Below, piece after piece: positions 24,384 through 33,178 of a stretch of DNA of 64,000 bases. Position numbers and translations under genes: made by a program. Numbering within the stretch: the stretch's first letter is position 1; each line of letters starts with the position of its first letter. Location: the NCBI GenBank assembly GCA_029556615.1, contig JAKQDD010000162.1, positions 1-64,000 of the forward strand, in the 5' to 3' direction. The DNA comes from Verrucomicrobiota bacterium. Lineage in GTDB: Bacteria > Verrucomicrobiota > Verrucomicrobiia > Limisphaerales > J093. The notes beneath the pieces are model-generated. The model made no database searches and was not told where the DNA came from. It saw only the letters and a program-made list of their open reading frames with translations.

Positions 24384-25751
24384 TTAAGATGGTTCTGGTT
24401 TCAGCGTCACAGCTGGCGCGGCGGATTGCCGCGGCTCCGGAATGGCAAGGGCCAGCAGGCCCATGGCGAGCAGGGCCCCTCCGAGCATCAGGAGCGCTGC
24501 CAGGTTGCTTCCGGTCAGGTCCTTGATCACGCCCACCAGGTAGGGTCCGGCGAAGCCGCCGAGGTTGCCGACCGAGTTGATCAGGGCGATGCCGCCCGCG
24601 GCGGCGGTGCCGCTGAGGAAGGTGGTGCCGAGAGCCCAGAACGGGCCGAGCGTGGACTTCAGTCCCACGAAAGCCAGGATCAGGGCTGCGATGGCCAGGT
24701 AGGGACTTTGCAGCCAGCCGCTCAGCGCGAAGCCCACGGCCGACACGCCGGCTCCCAGCGCCACCGGCCACCGCCGGTGGCCTGTCCGATCCGAATACCG
24801 TCCCACGGCCACCATGGCGACGGCGGCGGCCAGGTAGGGGAGCGCGTTGAGGAAACCGACGGCGGCGTCGCTGCTCTTGGAGAAATCCTTGACGATGGAC
24901 GGCAGCCACATTTCGTAGCCGTAGCCGCCCACGTTCAGCAGGAAGTAGAGAAGGCAGAGCAGCCAGACCCGTCGGCTGGTGAACGCCTCCGCCAGGCGGT
25001 GTCGCCGGGCCTGGCCGGAACCGGTCTCTTCGGCGGCGATCCTGGATTCGAGCCAGGCGCACTCGGATGACGTCAGCCACCGGGCGTGGCGGGGGCCTTT
25101 GGGCAACACGATCAAGACGATGAGGCCGAGGAGCACGGCGGGAATCCCTTCGATCAGGAACAACCATTGCCATCCCGCCAGACCGGCCAGGCCGTTCATG
25201 CCGAGAATCAGGCCGGAGATCGGCGAGCCGACGATGCCGGCGATGACTCCGCCGGTGGCGAAGAGCGCCACGGCCCGGGCGCGTTCCCGGGCCGGAAACC
25301 AGTAGGTGAGATAGAGAATGACGCCGGGGAAGAAGCCCGCCTCCGCCGCGCCCAGCAGGAACCGCATGCAGTAGAACACGGTCGTGTTGTGGATGAACAT
25401 CATCCCCATGGAAATGAACCCCCAGAGCACCATGATCCTGGCGATCCAGATTCGCGCCCCCACGCGGTGCAGAATCAGGTTGCTGGGCACCTCGAACAGG
25501 AAGTAGCCGATGAAGAACAGGCCTGCCCCCATCCCGTAGACCCGGCCGAACGTGGCCGGGTCCACGCCCAGCACCTGCTGGAGATGGAGCTTGGCGAACC
25601 CGACGTTGATGCGGTCGATGTAGGCGATGATGTAGCAGAGCAACAGCAGGGGGAGCAGCCGCCACGTGACTTTTGCAAGCACGGCCTGCTCGCCGGCCTG
25701 ATCGGGTGGTGCCGGGCGCGGGCCGCCGCTCGCTGAAGTCGGGACGTCCAT
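24384..25751 (-). CDS. MFS transporter, anion:cation symporter type
   Basis: This 455-residue protein has about twelve membrane helices and the signatures of the ACS family of the major facilitator superfamily: YIDRINVGFAKLHL in the first loop, RFLLGAAEAGFFPGVILYLTYWF in helices 4-5, and FLNALPYLAAAVAMVAVGRYSDRTGHRRWP between helices 7 and 8-9. Relatives import sugar acids, hexuronates, tartrate or phthalate-like anions with protons. It is the last gene of a coupled unit with a cyclophilin gene 6 bp upstream and an inositol-phosphatase-type gene before that. The substrate cannot be told. Confidence 0.9.
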   Translation of the reverse strand: MDVPTSASGGPRPAPPDQAGEQAVLAKVTWRLLPLLLLCYIIAYIDRINVGFAKLHLQQVLGVDPATFGRVYGMGAGLFFIGYFLFEVPSNLILHRVGARIWIARIMVLWGFISMGMMFIHNTTVFYCMRFLLGAAEAGFFPGVILYLTYWFPARERARAVALFATGGVIAGIVGSPISGLILGMNGLAGLAGWQWLFLIEGIPAVLLGLIVLIVLPKGPRHARWLTSSECAWLESRIAAEETGSGQARRHRLAEAFTSRRVWLLCLLYFLLNVGGYGYEMWLPSIVKDFSKSSDAAVGFLNALPYLAAAVAMVAVGRYSDRTGHRRWPVALGAGVSAVGFALSGWLQSPYLAIAALILAFVGLKSTLGPFWALGTTFLSGTAAAGGIALINSVGNLGGFAGPYLVGVIKDLTGSNLAALLMLGGALLAMGLLALAIPEPRQSAAPAVTLKPEPS

Positions 25752-25757
25752 GCGGCG

Positions 25758-26609
25758 TTACTCGATGCGGATCCGGTAGAAACGGCGGGGGCCGATCGAG
25801 GTGTCGGTCCACGTCATTTCGTGCCCGGTGCCCGGGGCCTGGCCCAGCAACTCCCAGGCCGCGGTCAGGTTCGTGGTGCCTTCCACCCGGTTGACGAAGT
25901 TGCTGAGGCTGTTCCAGTGGATTCGCCGGGCGCCGTCGGCGAGGCGTTCGATGCGGACCTGGGGCCACGCCGGGAGGGAGATCTGGGTGTAGATGATGTC
26001 CTCGTACGTCACGCTCGTATCCGAGAGGACGGGCATTTGGTAGAGCGCGCCCCCGAGGTTGAGGGCGAAGATCCCGTTGGTGACCGCGGTGCTGTTGAAT
26101 CGGTTCAGGACATTGGTCCCCAGCATCGTGTGGCCGAACACCGTGAAGCCGCCGTCGACGGCATCGAGACCGGTGTTGTCGGCCAGGTTGATGAACCACT
26201 GGGAGGTGGCGGAATTGGTCTGGCCGCCGACGCGGGCCATGGCGATGGTGCCGTAGACGTTGCTGCAGGGCCGCCCGACGCTGAACTCGTTCGTGATGCT
26301 TCCGAAGGTGGGCACGACCGCGATCTTGGGGCTGGCCGCAGTCCGGTTCGTCACGAAGTACCCGCCCCCTTGAATCACGAAACCGGGTTCCCACCGCTGG
26401 ACAAAGGAATCCTGGAACCGCCCTTCATCCACGTACCGTTTGAAGTTCTGCACCGTCGCCGGTTTGTCCGGGTCATAAAGCCGGATCAGGATGTCGCCCA
26501 GCGGGGTGCTGAACTGAGCCAGGCTGTCCGCGCGGGCGGCCGTCAGAACAAGACCGCCCAGGACCAGAAGGGCCAGCCGGAGCCGTCGGGAGTGGGGATC
26601 GCGGTGCAT
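25758..26609 (-). CDS. Secreted cyclophilin-type peptidyl-prolyl isomerase with C-terminal module
   Basis: This 283-residue protein starts with a signal peptide (LALLVLGGLVLTAARA). The cyclophilin domain shows FVIQGGGYF (77-85), TNSATSQWFINLADN (131-145) and VDGGFTVFGHT (151-161). It would assist folding of exported proteins. Residues of about 214-283 form an extra domain, with NRVEGTTNLTAAWELL and PRRFYRIRIE at its end. The same kind of ending occurs on three other secreted proteins in this window. The ATG at 26609 is chosen over in-frame codons upstream because it opens the signal peptide and lies 8 bp after the upstream gene. Confidence 0.9.
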   Translation of the reverse strand: MHRDPHSRRLRLALLVLGGLVLTAARADSLAQFSTPLGDILIRLYDPDKPATVQNFKRYVDEGRFQDSFVQRWEPGFVIQGGGYFVTNRTAASPKIAVVPTFGSITNEFSVGRPCSNVYGTIAMARVGGQTNSATSQWFINLADNTGLDAVDGGFTVFGHTMLGTNVLNRFNSTAVTNGIFALNLGGALYQMPVLSDTSVTYEDIIYTQISLPAWPQVRIERLADGARRIHWNSLSNFVNRVEGTTNLTAAWELLGQAPGTGHEMTWTDTSIGPRRFYRIRIE

Positions 26610-26617
26610 GGGCGGGG

Positions 26618-27439
26618 TCAGGGGATGGATGGCCAGTGCTTTCGGAGTGCCCGGCGAATGAGACCGTTGCTGGCCACAACATCGTATTCGAGATCGCCGG
26701 AGAGCGGTTCGTGCCGGAAATCGCCCCCGGCGCACTCGAGGATCAATCCGCCGGCCGCGATGTCCCAGAGGCGTAGCCCGCGTTCGAGGAAGGCGTCAAA
26801 CCGTCCGGTGGCCACGTAGACCAGGGCGAGCGCGGCGGAGCCGTTGATCCGGAGCTTCCGGACTCGGTGGATCAGGGTGTGAAAGGCGGGCAGCATGTGG
26901 TCGAGGACCTCGGTCCGCTTGCCGAAGCCGAGCGAGACGATCGTCTCCCCCAGCCGGCGCCGGGTGCTGACATGGATCGGGCGGCCATTGAGGCGGGCGG
27001 CATCGCCGCGGATGGCGGTCCAGAGCTCGTCGGTGAACGGATCGTACACCACGCCGGCCACGGCGCTATAGTCTGAGGCCGCAGGGGCGGCGCCGGGCCG
27101 GGCCGGCAGTCGCTCCTCGAGGGCGATCGAAACCCCGGCATGCGGAATGCCGTGGGTGAAATTCACCGTGCCATCGATCGGGTCGATCACCCATCGGGCC
27201 GGAGCCTCGGCACTGCCGGTCCGGCCTTCCTCACCGAGGAACGCGGCCCCGGGGATCGCCCGCGCGAGCCGGGCTTCGATGAGCGCCTGGCAGCGGCAAT
27301 CGAGCTCGAGCTTAATGTCGTGCCGGGTGGCGGCAAAGACCACCTTGGTGGAACGGATGTTCCGGCGGAGCACGCCGCCGGCGGCACGGGCGGCGTCCAC
27401 CGCCGCCGCCAACGCCCGTTGGTGCTGAAGTCGCGTCAT
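26618..27439 (-). CDS. Inositol-monophosphatase-family phosphatase
   Basis: This 273-residue protein has the metal-binding motifs of the IMPase/CysQ/SuhB family: FLGEEG (67-72), WVIDPIDGTVNF (83-94) and WDIAAGGLILECAGG near residue 222. It hydrolyses a small phosphomonoester such as inositol phosphate, PAP or a sugar phosphate; the substrate cannot be told. The ATG at 27439 fits the family N-terminus better than codons 13 residues upstream. The gene is 8 bp from the cyclophilin gene downstream. Confidence 0.9.
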   Translation of the reverse strand: MTRLQHQRALAAAVDAARAAGGVLRRNIRSTKVVFAATRHDIKLELDCRCQALIEARLARAIPGAAFLGEEGRTGSAEAPARWVIDPIDGTVNFTHGIPHAGVSIALEERLPARPGAAPAASDYSAVAGVVYDPFTDELWTAIRGDAARLNGRPIHVSTRRRLGETIVSLGFGKRTEVLDHMLPAFHTLIHRVRKLRINGSAALALVYVATGRFDAFLERGLRLWDIAAGGLILECAGGDFRHEPLSGDLEYDVVASNGLIRRALRKHWPSIP

Positions 27440-27511
27440 GAGGTCAACGTCCCCAACAGTCGCGAAACCTTGGGGCAAGTGCTGGCAGGCGTCCAGCCTG
27501 AATACAGGCTG

Positions 27512-27585
27512 TGTAGCCGCCGGCGTGAGTCGGCCTGCCGCGCCGTAGCCTCAGCGGAGGCGGGCGCTGACTGCCGGTTGCAGGA
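27512..27585 (+). repeat. Family B repeat, partial copy B5
   Basis: GTAGCCGCCGGCGTGAGTCG opens it and GCGCTGACTGCCGGTTGCAG follows; the 3' half is missing. On the minus strand it encodes the last ten residues and TGA of the GH172 gene (CAACCGGCAGTCAGCGCCCG). Confidence 0.75.
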
Positions 27586-29878
27586 GGATGGCATCGAGGC
27601 TGGCGCAGACGCCGGTGGCGAGTGGGTTCTTGCCCACGACTTGGACTTCGAGGGTGTGCGGACCCTTCGTCAGCCTGACCGGCCCCCCAACGGTCACCTG
27701 CCGCCACGTATCCGCCGAGTAACCGTCCAGCGGCGGCCCCAGACGGGCGCCGTCCAGGGACCATTGGACGATTCCGTAATCCCAGGAGGTGACGGTGCTG
27801 AGGGCGACGGTGTAGACAGCAGGCTCAATCGAATCGGGCAGCGCGACGGTGGCGCGGTCGCCCACCGCGCCGAAGCGCAGGAACAGATGGTTGCCGTTCG
27901 AGAGCGGCGGCACGGAACGGCTGCCGATGGCCTGGACGGCGCCTCGGACGGCGCTGCTGCCTGCCGTCCACGGCAGGGACTCTCCTTCCCAGGCGGAGTC
28001 GAGCCGGAACGGGATCTCCCAATTCCCGATCCACTCGCCGGGCGCGCGGCTGTTGCCGCGGAGAGAGTAGACGTCAAACCCGGCGGGATTGAACAGGCCT
28101 GGACTCCGATACGCGAACGGCTGGCCCCAGGGATCGATGGGGAGGCGCGCGCCGGGGAGGACCAGGGCGAGTTCCTCCGGGTCTTTGGGCAGGGCGCCGC
28201 GGGAGCGCGCGTCGGCGTCGATGGCGGCCGCGAGCTCCCGGACGGTGGTCTGCGCGGCGCGGACCCGTTGGTCATGGAGCCGGGCTTCATCGGCCAGGTG
28301 AGCAGCCAGCCACTGGTCCATGTGATCCCACGGCAGGCGGCGCAGCGAGATGGCATCCAGGGCCAGGCTGTACCCCGGACGGCCTGTGGCTTTGACGAGC
28401 GACAGCGGGTGATGGCCGACGCACTCGAAGCGCAGCGTGTAGGCGCCGGGCAGGAATCGTTTCACCCCGAGCTTGCTTTCGTGCACCGTGCCGTATCGCG
28501 GGCCTTCCGGCCAATTCTCCTTCACGCACCCGTAGGAGTCGAAGAAGTCCAAGCCGGGATCGAGGACCTGAGGTTGACCGGCTCCCTGCAGGGTGACCTT
28601 CCACCGGCCGTAATCGCCCAAGAGCACCTGGAACACCGAGATCGAGTATTGGGCCTCCTCACGGATCTGGAAGGGCACCTCGATCCAGGCGCCCACGCGA
28701 TCGTTCTCGACGAGCAACATGGTCTTGTTCTGGCAGGTGCGATTCGAGCGCACCACCGGCTTCAGCCCGGGGGAACACGGCAGCTGATCCGCGAGATCCT
28801 TGACCTCGATCCAGAGCTCAGGGTTCAACCGTTCCGACAGGGGCGGCAACTCACAGAACGGGCGGGCGATGTCCTTCTGATACCAGAACGCCACCGAGGA
28901 GTAGAAATCGGGCCGGAACTTGAAGTCGTGCAGCCGGCGCGCCCCGGTTTGGGGATCTTTGTCATCGATGAAGCTGCGTCGTTCGATCTCGACCTTGAGC
29001 GACTTGCGGAAGAGGACGGGGGCGTGCAGGTGCCAGCGGTAGGCGGTGATCCGGCAATCGACGCTCTGCGGCTCGCAGATCGTGACGCCGGCGTTGGGGT
29101 GCGTGAAGAGGCGCAGGTTCCAGGCATCGGTGAAGTAGTCCTCCGTGCCGGTGCCCACCAGCGATGGGATCGCCTCGCCATCGATGGTGAACCGGTCGTC
29201 CGCCTCGCCGAACCAGACGCCGAAACTGTTCTGCGACGAGAGCACGGTGCCGACGTACTGGCCTTCGCCCTCGCCCTCGAAGAGGGTGTAGGGCGCGAAC
29301 GCCGGCACTGGGAATTCCTGGTGATAGCGGGCGTGGAAGTAGAGCGTGTCGGGCGCCAGCGAAGGAAGTTGGATCCAGTTCACCTGGCAGTAAACCGTCA
29401 TGCGGCTCGAGGATTGGTTCCACAACTCGACACGGGCATTCCGTCGGAACGGCATGTGCCAGTAGCTGTTGAGCGCCCGCCCGTAGGAGGTCACCTCGAT
29501 CGGCGTCGAGCTGACATTGGCGCGCATTCCGTGGCCGGCGGCGAAGAAATCCCCGATCGGCGTCTCGACGGACGGAACGTCCGCGTCGTCCCAGTAGACG
29601 CGCAGGACCAGCGATCGCGGCCATCGGCGGTCCTGGGAGGCCACCGTGAACCAGAGATGCCGGATTTCCCCCGGCCCTTCGAGCGTGGCGGCAACGAAAC
29701 GCTGGCCGGGTGCCAGGTGATACGCATCCGCGTTGGACTCGGGGTCGAACAGCCCGCTCGAATGGCGCCGGGTGACCCCCGGTTGCTGGCGGGTGACGGC
29801 GTCCAGAAGGTCCGCGGCCCCGGCGTCGGCGCCGGCGGCCATCGCTGCCACGAGGATGACGGACTTGAAAGTGTTCAT
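27551..29878 (-). CDS. Secreted GH172 (DUF2961) enzyme with internal GspG-like segment
   Basis: This 775-residue protein has a signal peptide (1 to about 22). The DUF2961 core, now CAZy GH172 (known members act on arabinofuranose or difructose linkages), carries GEADDRFTIDGEAIPSLVGT (224-243) and the diagnostic GTGTEDYF (242-249). Residues of about 555-610 resemble the end of a GspG pseudopilin: ALPKDPEELALVLPG, then LPIDPWGQPFAYRSPG and FDVYSLRGN. That segment is a surprise in a glycosidase. A final beta-rich domain follows. The last ten residues are encoded by a family B repeat. The start is 23 bp after the PqaA-like gene, in one unit with it. Confidence 0.85.
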   Translation of the reverse strand: MNTFKSVILVAAMAAGADAGAADLLDAVTRQQPGVTRRHSSGLFDPESNADAYHLAPGQRFVAATLEGPGEIRHLWFTVASQDRRWPRSLVLRVYWDDADVPSVETPIGDFFAAGHGMRANVSSTPIEVTSYGRALNSYWHMPFRRNARVELWNQSSSRMTVYCQVNWIQLPSLAPDTLYFHARYHQEFPVPAFAPYTLFEGEGEGQYVGTVLSSQNSFGVWFGEADDRFTIDGEAIPSLVGTGTEDYFTDAWNLRLFTHPNAGVTICEPQSVDCRITAYRWHLHAPVLFRKSLKVEIERRSFIDDKDPQTGARRLHDFKFRPDFYSSVAFWYQKDIARPFCELPPLSERLNPELWIEVKDLADQLPCSPGLKPVVRSNRTCQNKTMLLVENDRVGAWIEVPFQIREEAQYSISVFQVLLGDYGRWKVTLQGAGQPQVLDPGLDFFDSYGCVKENWPEGPRYGTVHESKLGVKRFLPGAYTLRFECVGHHPLSLVKATGRPGYSLALDAISLRRLPWDHMDQWLAAHLADEARLHDQRVRAAQTTVRELAAAIDADARSRGALPKDPEELALVLPGARLPIDPWGQPFAYRSPGLFNPAGFDVYSLRGNSRAPGEWIGNWEIPFRLDSAWEGESLPWTAGSSAVRGAVQAIGSRSVPPLSNGNHLFLRFGAVGDRATVALPDSIEPAVYTVALSTVTSWDYGIVQWSLDGARLGPPLDGYSADTWRQVTVGGPVRLTKGPHTLEVQVVGKNPLATGVCASLDAILLQPAVSARLR

Positions 29879-29901
29879 CGCGGTTGTTGGGGTCTACGGG
29901 A

Positions 29902-31254
29902 TCATTGCCCCGACCAGAGTCGCGGGAAGGGGCCGCGCGAGACGCGATCGATCACCGGGGCGTCGGTGAGTTTCTGGGGCAGGCTCGAGACGTACCCGGG
30001 GATTCCCAGGGCGATGTCGCCCACTTCAACCATGAACGCGTCCGGGATCCTGCCGGGAAGCCAGCCCTCGTGGGCGTCGCCCGCGGCGCGCATCAGGACG
30101 GGGTACCACATCACGTCGCGCCAGGCGGGGTCGTCCGTGTACGCATACCACGCCTTGACCACCTGCACCTTGGCCTCGCTGCAGATCGTGGCGCGGAAGA
30201 CGGTGCCGTTGTTCTCCCGGCGATGCGCCACCTCGCTGATCCGCGTGATCGGGCGGCCGTCGAACACGTGGGCGACCCACATCAGGAAGTCCATGAACTG
30301 GATCTCGCTGTAGTTCGAGTGGTGGTAATTGGGGATGATCTCGAGGGTCATGGGCCGCCGCAGCCGCTCCTGCAGCAGGTTCACGTTGAACATCCGGTAG
30401 CCGTCCTCGTTGCTCGCCCCGAGATAGAACACCGGCCCTTCGACCTGGTCCTGGAAGAAAGCATGGTGAAACGACAGGTGCGGCTCGACGCGGTCCGTGC
30501 GGTACACGCCTTCGTTGCCCATGACGATCACGGAGGCCACCCGGGGATCCATCGCCGCCGCCACCGTGGCGCTGCGGCCCCGCTTCGAGTGCCCGCCCAC
30601 CACCGCCCGCAAGGTCCCGGCCTCGAGGAACGACTCGAGCGCGTTCAACGCCTGGATGTAAACCACGGCGAGCTGGCAGTTCATGTTGTAGTAGTTCTTG
30701 CCCGTCTCCCGGGCCAGCCGCCCGAGCACCCCAATGTCCGCCTCGATGTCGCTCCCGTCCGGGTAGGCCCCGGGATTGCAGAGCACCATCGTCGGGTACC
30801 CGGTTCGCGCCGCGATGGGCTCGCCGTACTTCGCGACGTGAATCGGATAAGCGTCCCGGCCCGGCGAGCCGATGATGACCACCTTGCCCCTTCGGGCGGG
30901 TGTCTGGTTCCGCGCGGGATCAGCGGGCAGGAAAATCGTGCATGGATGCCCCCAGCGCTTCCCCGCCAGCTCCTGCGACCAGAAATGCGCCGTCACCTGG
31001 CGCAGCTTGCTGCCAGGGTCCGTGTCGCTCACCACCACCTCGTCGGCCAGGATCCTGAACTCGAGGGGGACGCAGTGCTGCCGGACGATGGGCCAGAGCT
31101 CCCGCGGTTTGGGGACATCGCGGGAGGCCGTCCCGAAGTCGAAGGGCGGCGCTGCCGCCTCCTCCGCGGTCCATCCCGGGACCGCGCCTGCGCACAGGGC
31201 GCCGCCCACGAGCCACGCCGCAAACCGCTCCCGGACCGGGCGAAGGAGCTTCAT
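29902..31254 (-). CDS. Secreted PqaA-like (PhoPQ-activated pathogenicity-related) alpha/beta hydrolase
   Basis: This 450-residue protein has a signal peptide (MKLLRPVRERFAAWLVGGAL...). The body matches the PhoPQ-related (PqaA) family, with AVVGGHSKRGRSATVAAAMD around residue 220 holding the likely nucleophile serine (GHSKRG), and later FYLGASNEDGYRMF and IIPNYHHSNYSEIQ. The substrate of this family is unknown; peptides or esters have been considered. The ATG at 31254 overlaps the transglutaminase stop (ATGA at 31251-31254), and a GGAAAGG-like ribosome site precedes it. Confidence 0.78.
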   Translation of the reverse strand: MKLLRPVRERFAAWLVGGALCAGAVPGWTAEEAAAPPFDFGTASRDVPKPRELWPIVRQHCVPLEFRILADEVVVSDTDPGSKLRQVTAHFWSQELAGKRWGHPCTIFLPADPARNQTPARRGKVVIIGSPGRDAYPIHVAKYGEPIAARTGYPTMVLCNPGAYPDGSDIEADIGVLGRLARETGKNYYNMNCQLAVVYIQALNALESFLEAGTLRAVVGGHSKRGRSATVAAAMDPRVASVIVMGNEGVYRTDRVEPHLSFHHAFFQDQVEGPVFYLGASNEDGYRMFNVNLLQERLRRPMTLEIIPNYHHSNYSEIQFMDFLMWVAHVFDGRPITRISEVAHRRENNGTVFRATICSEAKVQVVKAWYAYTDDPAWRDVMWYPVLMRAAGDAHEGWLPGRIPDAFMVEVGDIALGIPGYVSSLPQKLTDAPVIDRVSRGPFPRLWSGQ

Positions 31255-32741
31255 GGCGCCCTTTCCGGCCGATCCCCCGGCAGCGGTGTGCGCGGCGTCC
31301 GGGCCTTCAGCCATTCGTTCCACCGGGTCCGGTTGCTGCCGAACGTTTCACCAGTGTAAGCGTTCAGCAGTTCGCCGATCTGCCGGTCGCCGGCGGGATC
31401 CTGGAGGCGTCCCAGGCAGTTGACGATGGCGGGCAGCTCATCCTGTCCGCCGAGCTCGAGGCAGGCGCGTGCGGCGTCGACGCGGGGGCCCGGCTCGTAC
31501 AGGAGATCGTCCAGCCAGGGCAGCACCAACGGGTGTCCAATGGCCAGCGCCTCCCGGACAAGGGCGGCGCGCGCGGGGCCGACGACGGAGCCCAGACGCC
31601 GACGGAAGCGTTTCACCTCGGTTTGGACCTTGGCCGGGCACGGGGGAAACCACCAGGCCTGGCGCAGCGAGGAAGCGCGTGTCGACCGGTCGTCCCAGGC
31701 GTGCTGCTCGAGGTAGTCCGTGCCGGTCAGGGATCCGTCCCCGCCATCGCCGACCGCGAGCAGGAGCATGGGCCCCGGCGTTTGCCCGAAGTAAAGCCGC
31801 TTGTTTTGCGCCCGCTCGGTTCGTGTCGGGTCAAAGTCCACCCATCCGAACCCCGGGACATGGGCTTGCGGGAACCGATGGAAAATCCGGTCCACATGGA
31901 ATGGCGCGCCGGGGCGGCCGACGATCCCGCCGACGTACCGCGCCGGGATGCCATTCTTGCGACAGAGGGCGATGAAGCAGTAGGAATACTCGCTGCAACT
32001 TCCCTTGCCGCTCGAGAGCACCTCGGGGGCCGGCTGCCACCGGCCATCCCGATCGTAGCTCAGCCGGTCCATCACGAGGTCGAACACTCCTTCCAGGACG
32101 CCCACGGTGTTCGTGCGGCCGCGTGCGGCCTCCTGAGCCGCGCTGCCGATCACCGGGTCATCGAGCGCCAGAACAGGGCCGTCGCGCAAGCCCAACGCCT
32201 GCTCCTTGCGCGACAGCGACGGTCCGCCGCCGCCGGCAGGCCCCTGCCAGTCCCATCGGAACCGGCGCACGGTCGCCCGGGCGGTCCAGCGTCCGACCAG
32301 GCTGGATCCGGGGGCGAGTGTCTCGCGCTGGTAGACCAGCACAGGAGCTCCCCACGCATCCTTGCGCCGCTGGGGACGCCCCTCGACATCGAGTTTGTTG
32401 ATCTTCTGGTGTGGCAGTTGAATCGGTGCGTGCAGGTGAATCCTGGGCGAACGCAACGGGGCTGTGTCGCCGTTGATGATCCGCGTGACGAACACGACCA
32501 CCGCTTCGGTCTCGGATCCTGGCACGACCTCGGCAGCCCGGGCCGGCCCCTCGGCGCGGCTCGGCGGGCTAGCCCCGGGGGCAGGGCCACCCGCTGCGCC
32601 GCCGATCATCCCGAGGCTGAGTGTCATCAAGAGCAGCCTCGGCCAGGCTCCCAATCCCGCTGCCTCCGGCGCGGCGGTGGGCGCAGAGTTCGTTCTTGTC
32701 GGGATCGGATCTTCGATGGCGCTCAGTCTTCGCGATGTCAT
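31251..32741 (-). CDS. Secreted transglutaminase-like protein
   Basis: This 496-residue protein has a hydrophobic export signal at about 35-55. The transglutaminase core shows the catalytic cysteine C249 in KGSCSEYSYCF, then ARYVGGIVG, FHVDRIFHRFPQAHVPG with the histidine, and GWVDFDPT with the aspartate. Such proteins are often proteases or amidases rather than cross-linkers. An N-terminal beta-rich domain and a helical C-terminal region flank the core. GGAGG lies 5 nt before the ATG at 32741, which fixes the start. It heads a three-gene unit with the PqaA-like and GH172 genes. Confidence 0.85.
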   Translation of the reverse strand: MTSRRLSAIEDPIPTRTNSAPTAAPEAAGLGAWPRLLLMTLSLGMIGGAAGGPAPGASPPSRAEGPARAAEVVPGSETEAVVVFVTRIINGDTAPLRSPRIHLHAPIQLPHQKINKLDVEGRPQRRKDAWGAPVLVYQRETLAPGSSLVGRWTARATVRRFRWDWQGPAGGGGPSLSRKEQALGLRDGPVLALDDPVIGSAAQEAARGRTNTVGVLEGVFDLVMDRLSYDRDGRWQPAPEVLSSGKGSCSEYSYCFIALCRKNGIPARYVGGIVGRPGAPFHVDRIFHRFPQAHVPGFGWVDFDPTRTERAQNKRLYFGQTPGPMLLLAVGDGGDGSLTGTDYLEQHAWDDRSTRASSLRQAWWFPPCPAKVQTEVKRFRRRLGSVVGPARAALVREALAIGHPLVLPWLDDLLYEPGPRVDAARACLELGGQDELPAIVNCLGRLQDPAGDRQIGELLNAYTGETFGSNRTRWNEWLKARTPRTPLPGDRPERAP

Positions 32742-33003
32742 AGGATCCTCCGCAGCGCGGCTTGGCCGCAACCCAAACCCAGAGTGTTCGCGTTGGCGTC
32801 CGGCTCTGACGGTCCCGCGGGTCGCCGCGCTGCGAAGGCGCTCTCCGGGCATAGGATGAAACTCGAGTTGTCCGTTTTGCAGTTTTCCGCCGAGACCATG
32901 GAATATGCCGACGAGGGCCCCTATCATGAGGCTGGCACGGGCCTTCGGCAACGACCAAAACCGGACCCCCATCCGCCCGCGCGGGCGGGGCAGACGGGGC
33001 CGG

Positions 33004-33125
33004 GTAGCCGCCGACGTAAGTCGGCCTGCCGGGCCGTAGCCTCGGCGAAGGCGGACGCTGCCGGCCGGGTTGCAGGACACGGTACGAGGGGTTTCAGCGC
33101 GGCACTGACGGCCGCGGCTGCGGAC
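33004..33125 (+). repeat. Family B repeat, copy B2, in a 437-bp divergent gap
   Basis: GTAGCCGCCGACGTAAGTCG opens it, CGTAGCCTCGGCGAAGGCGG follows, then GGGTTGCAGGACACGGTACG and GGCACTGACGGCCGCGGCTG. The rest of the divergent gap 32742-33178 shows no gene; the stretch 32940-33000 is very GC-rich and featureless. Confidence 0.75.
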
Positions 33126-33178
33126 CCGATTGACAGGCGACGATCGTGCAGAGAGCCTTGACGCAGGCGAGCAACGTG

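Noticed and set aside
27140-30313. A 1057-codon plus-strand open frame
   Set aside because: It lies opposite the IMPase and GH172 genes, whose motifs are clear; its residues show no domain pattern and are rich in Arg, Gly and Pro. High GC makes long antisense frames common.
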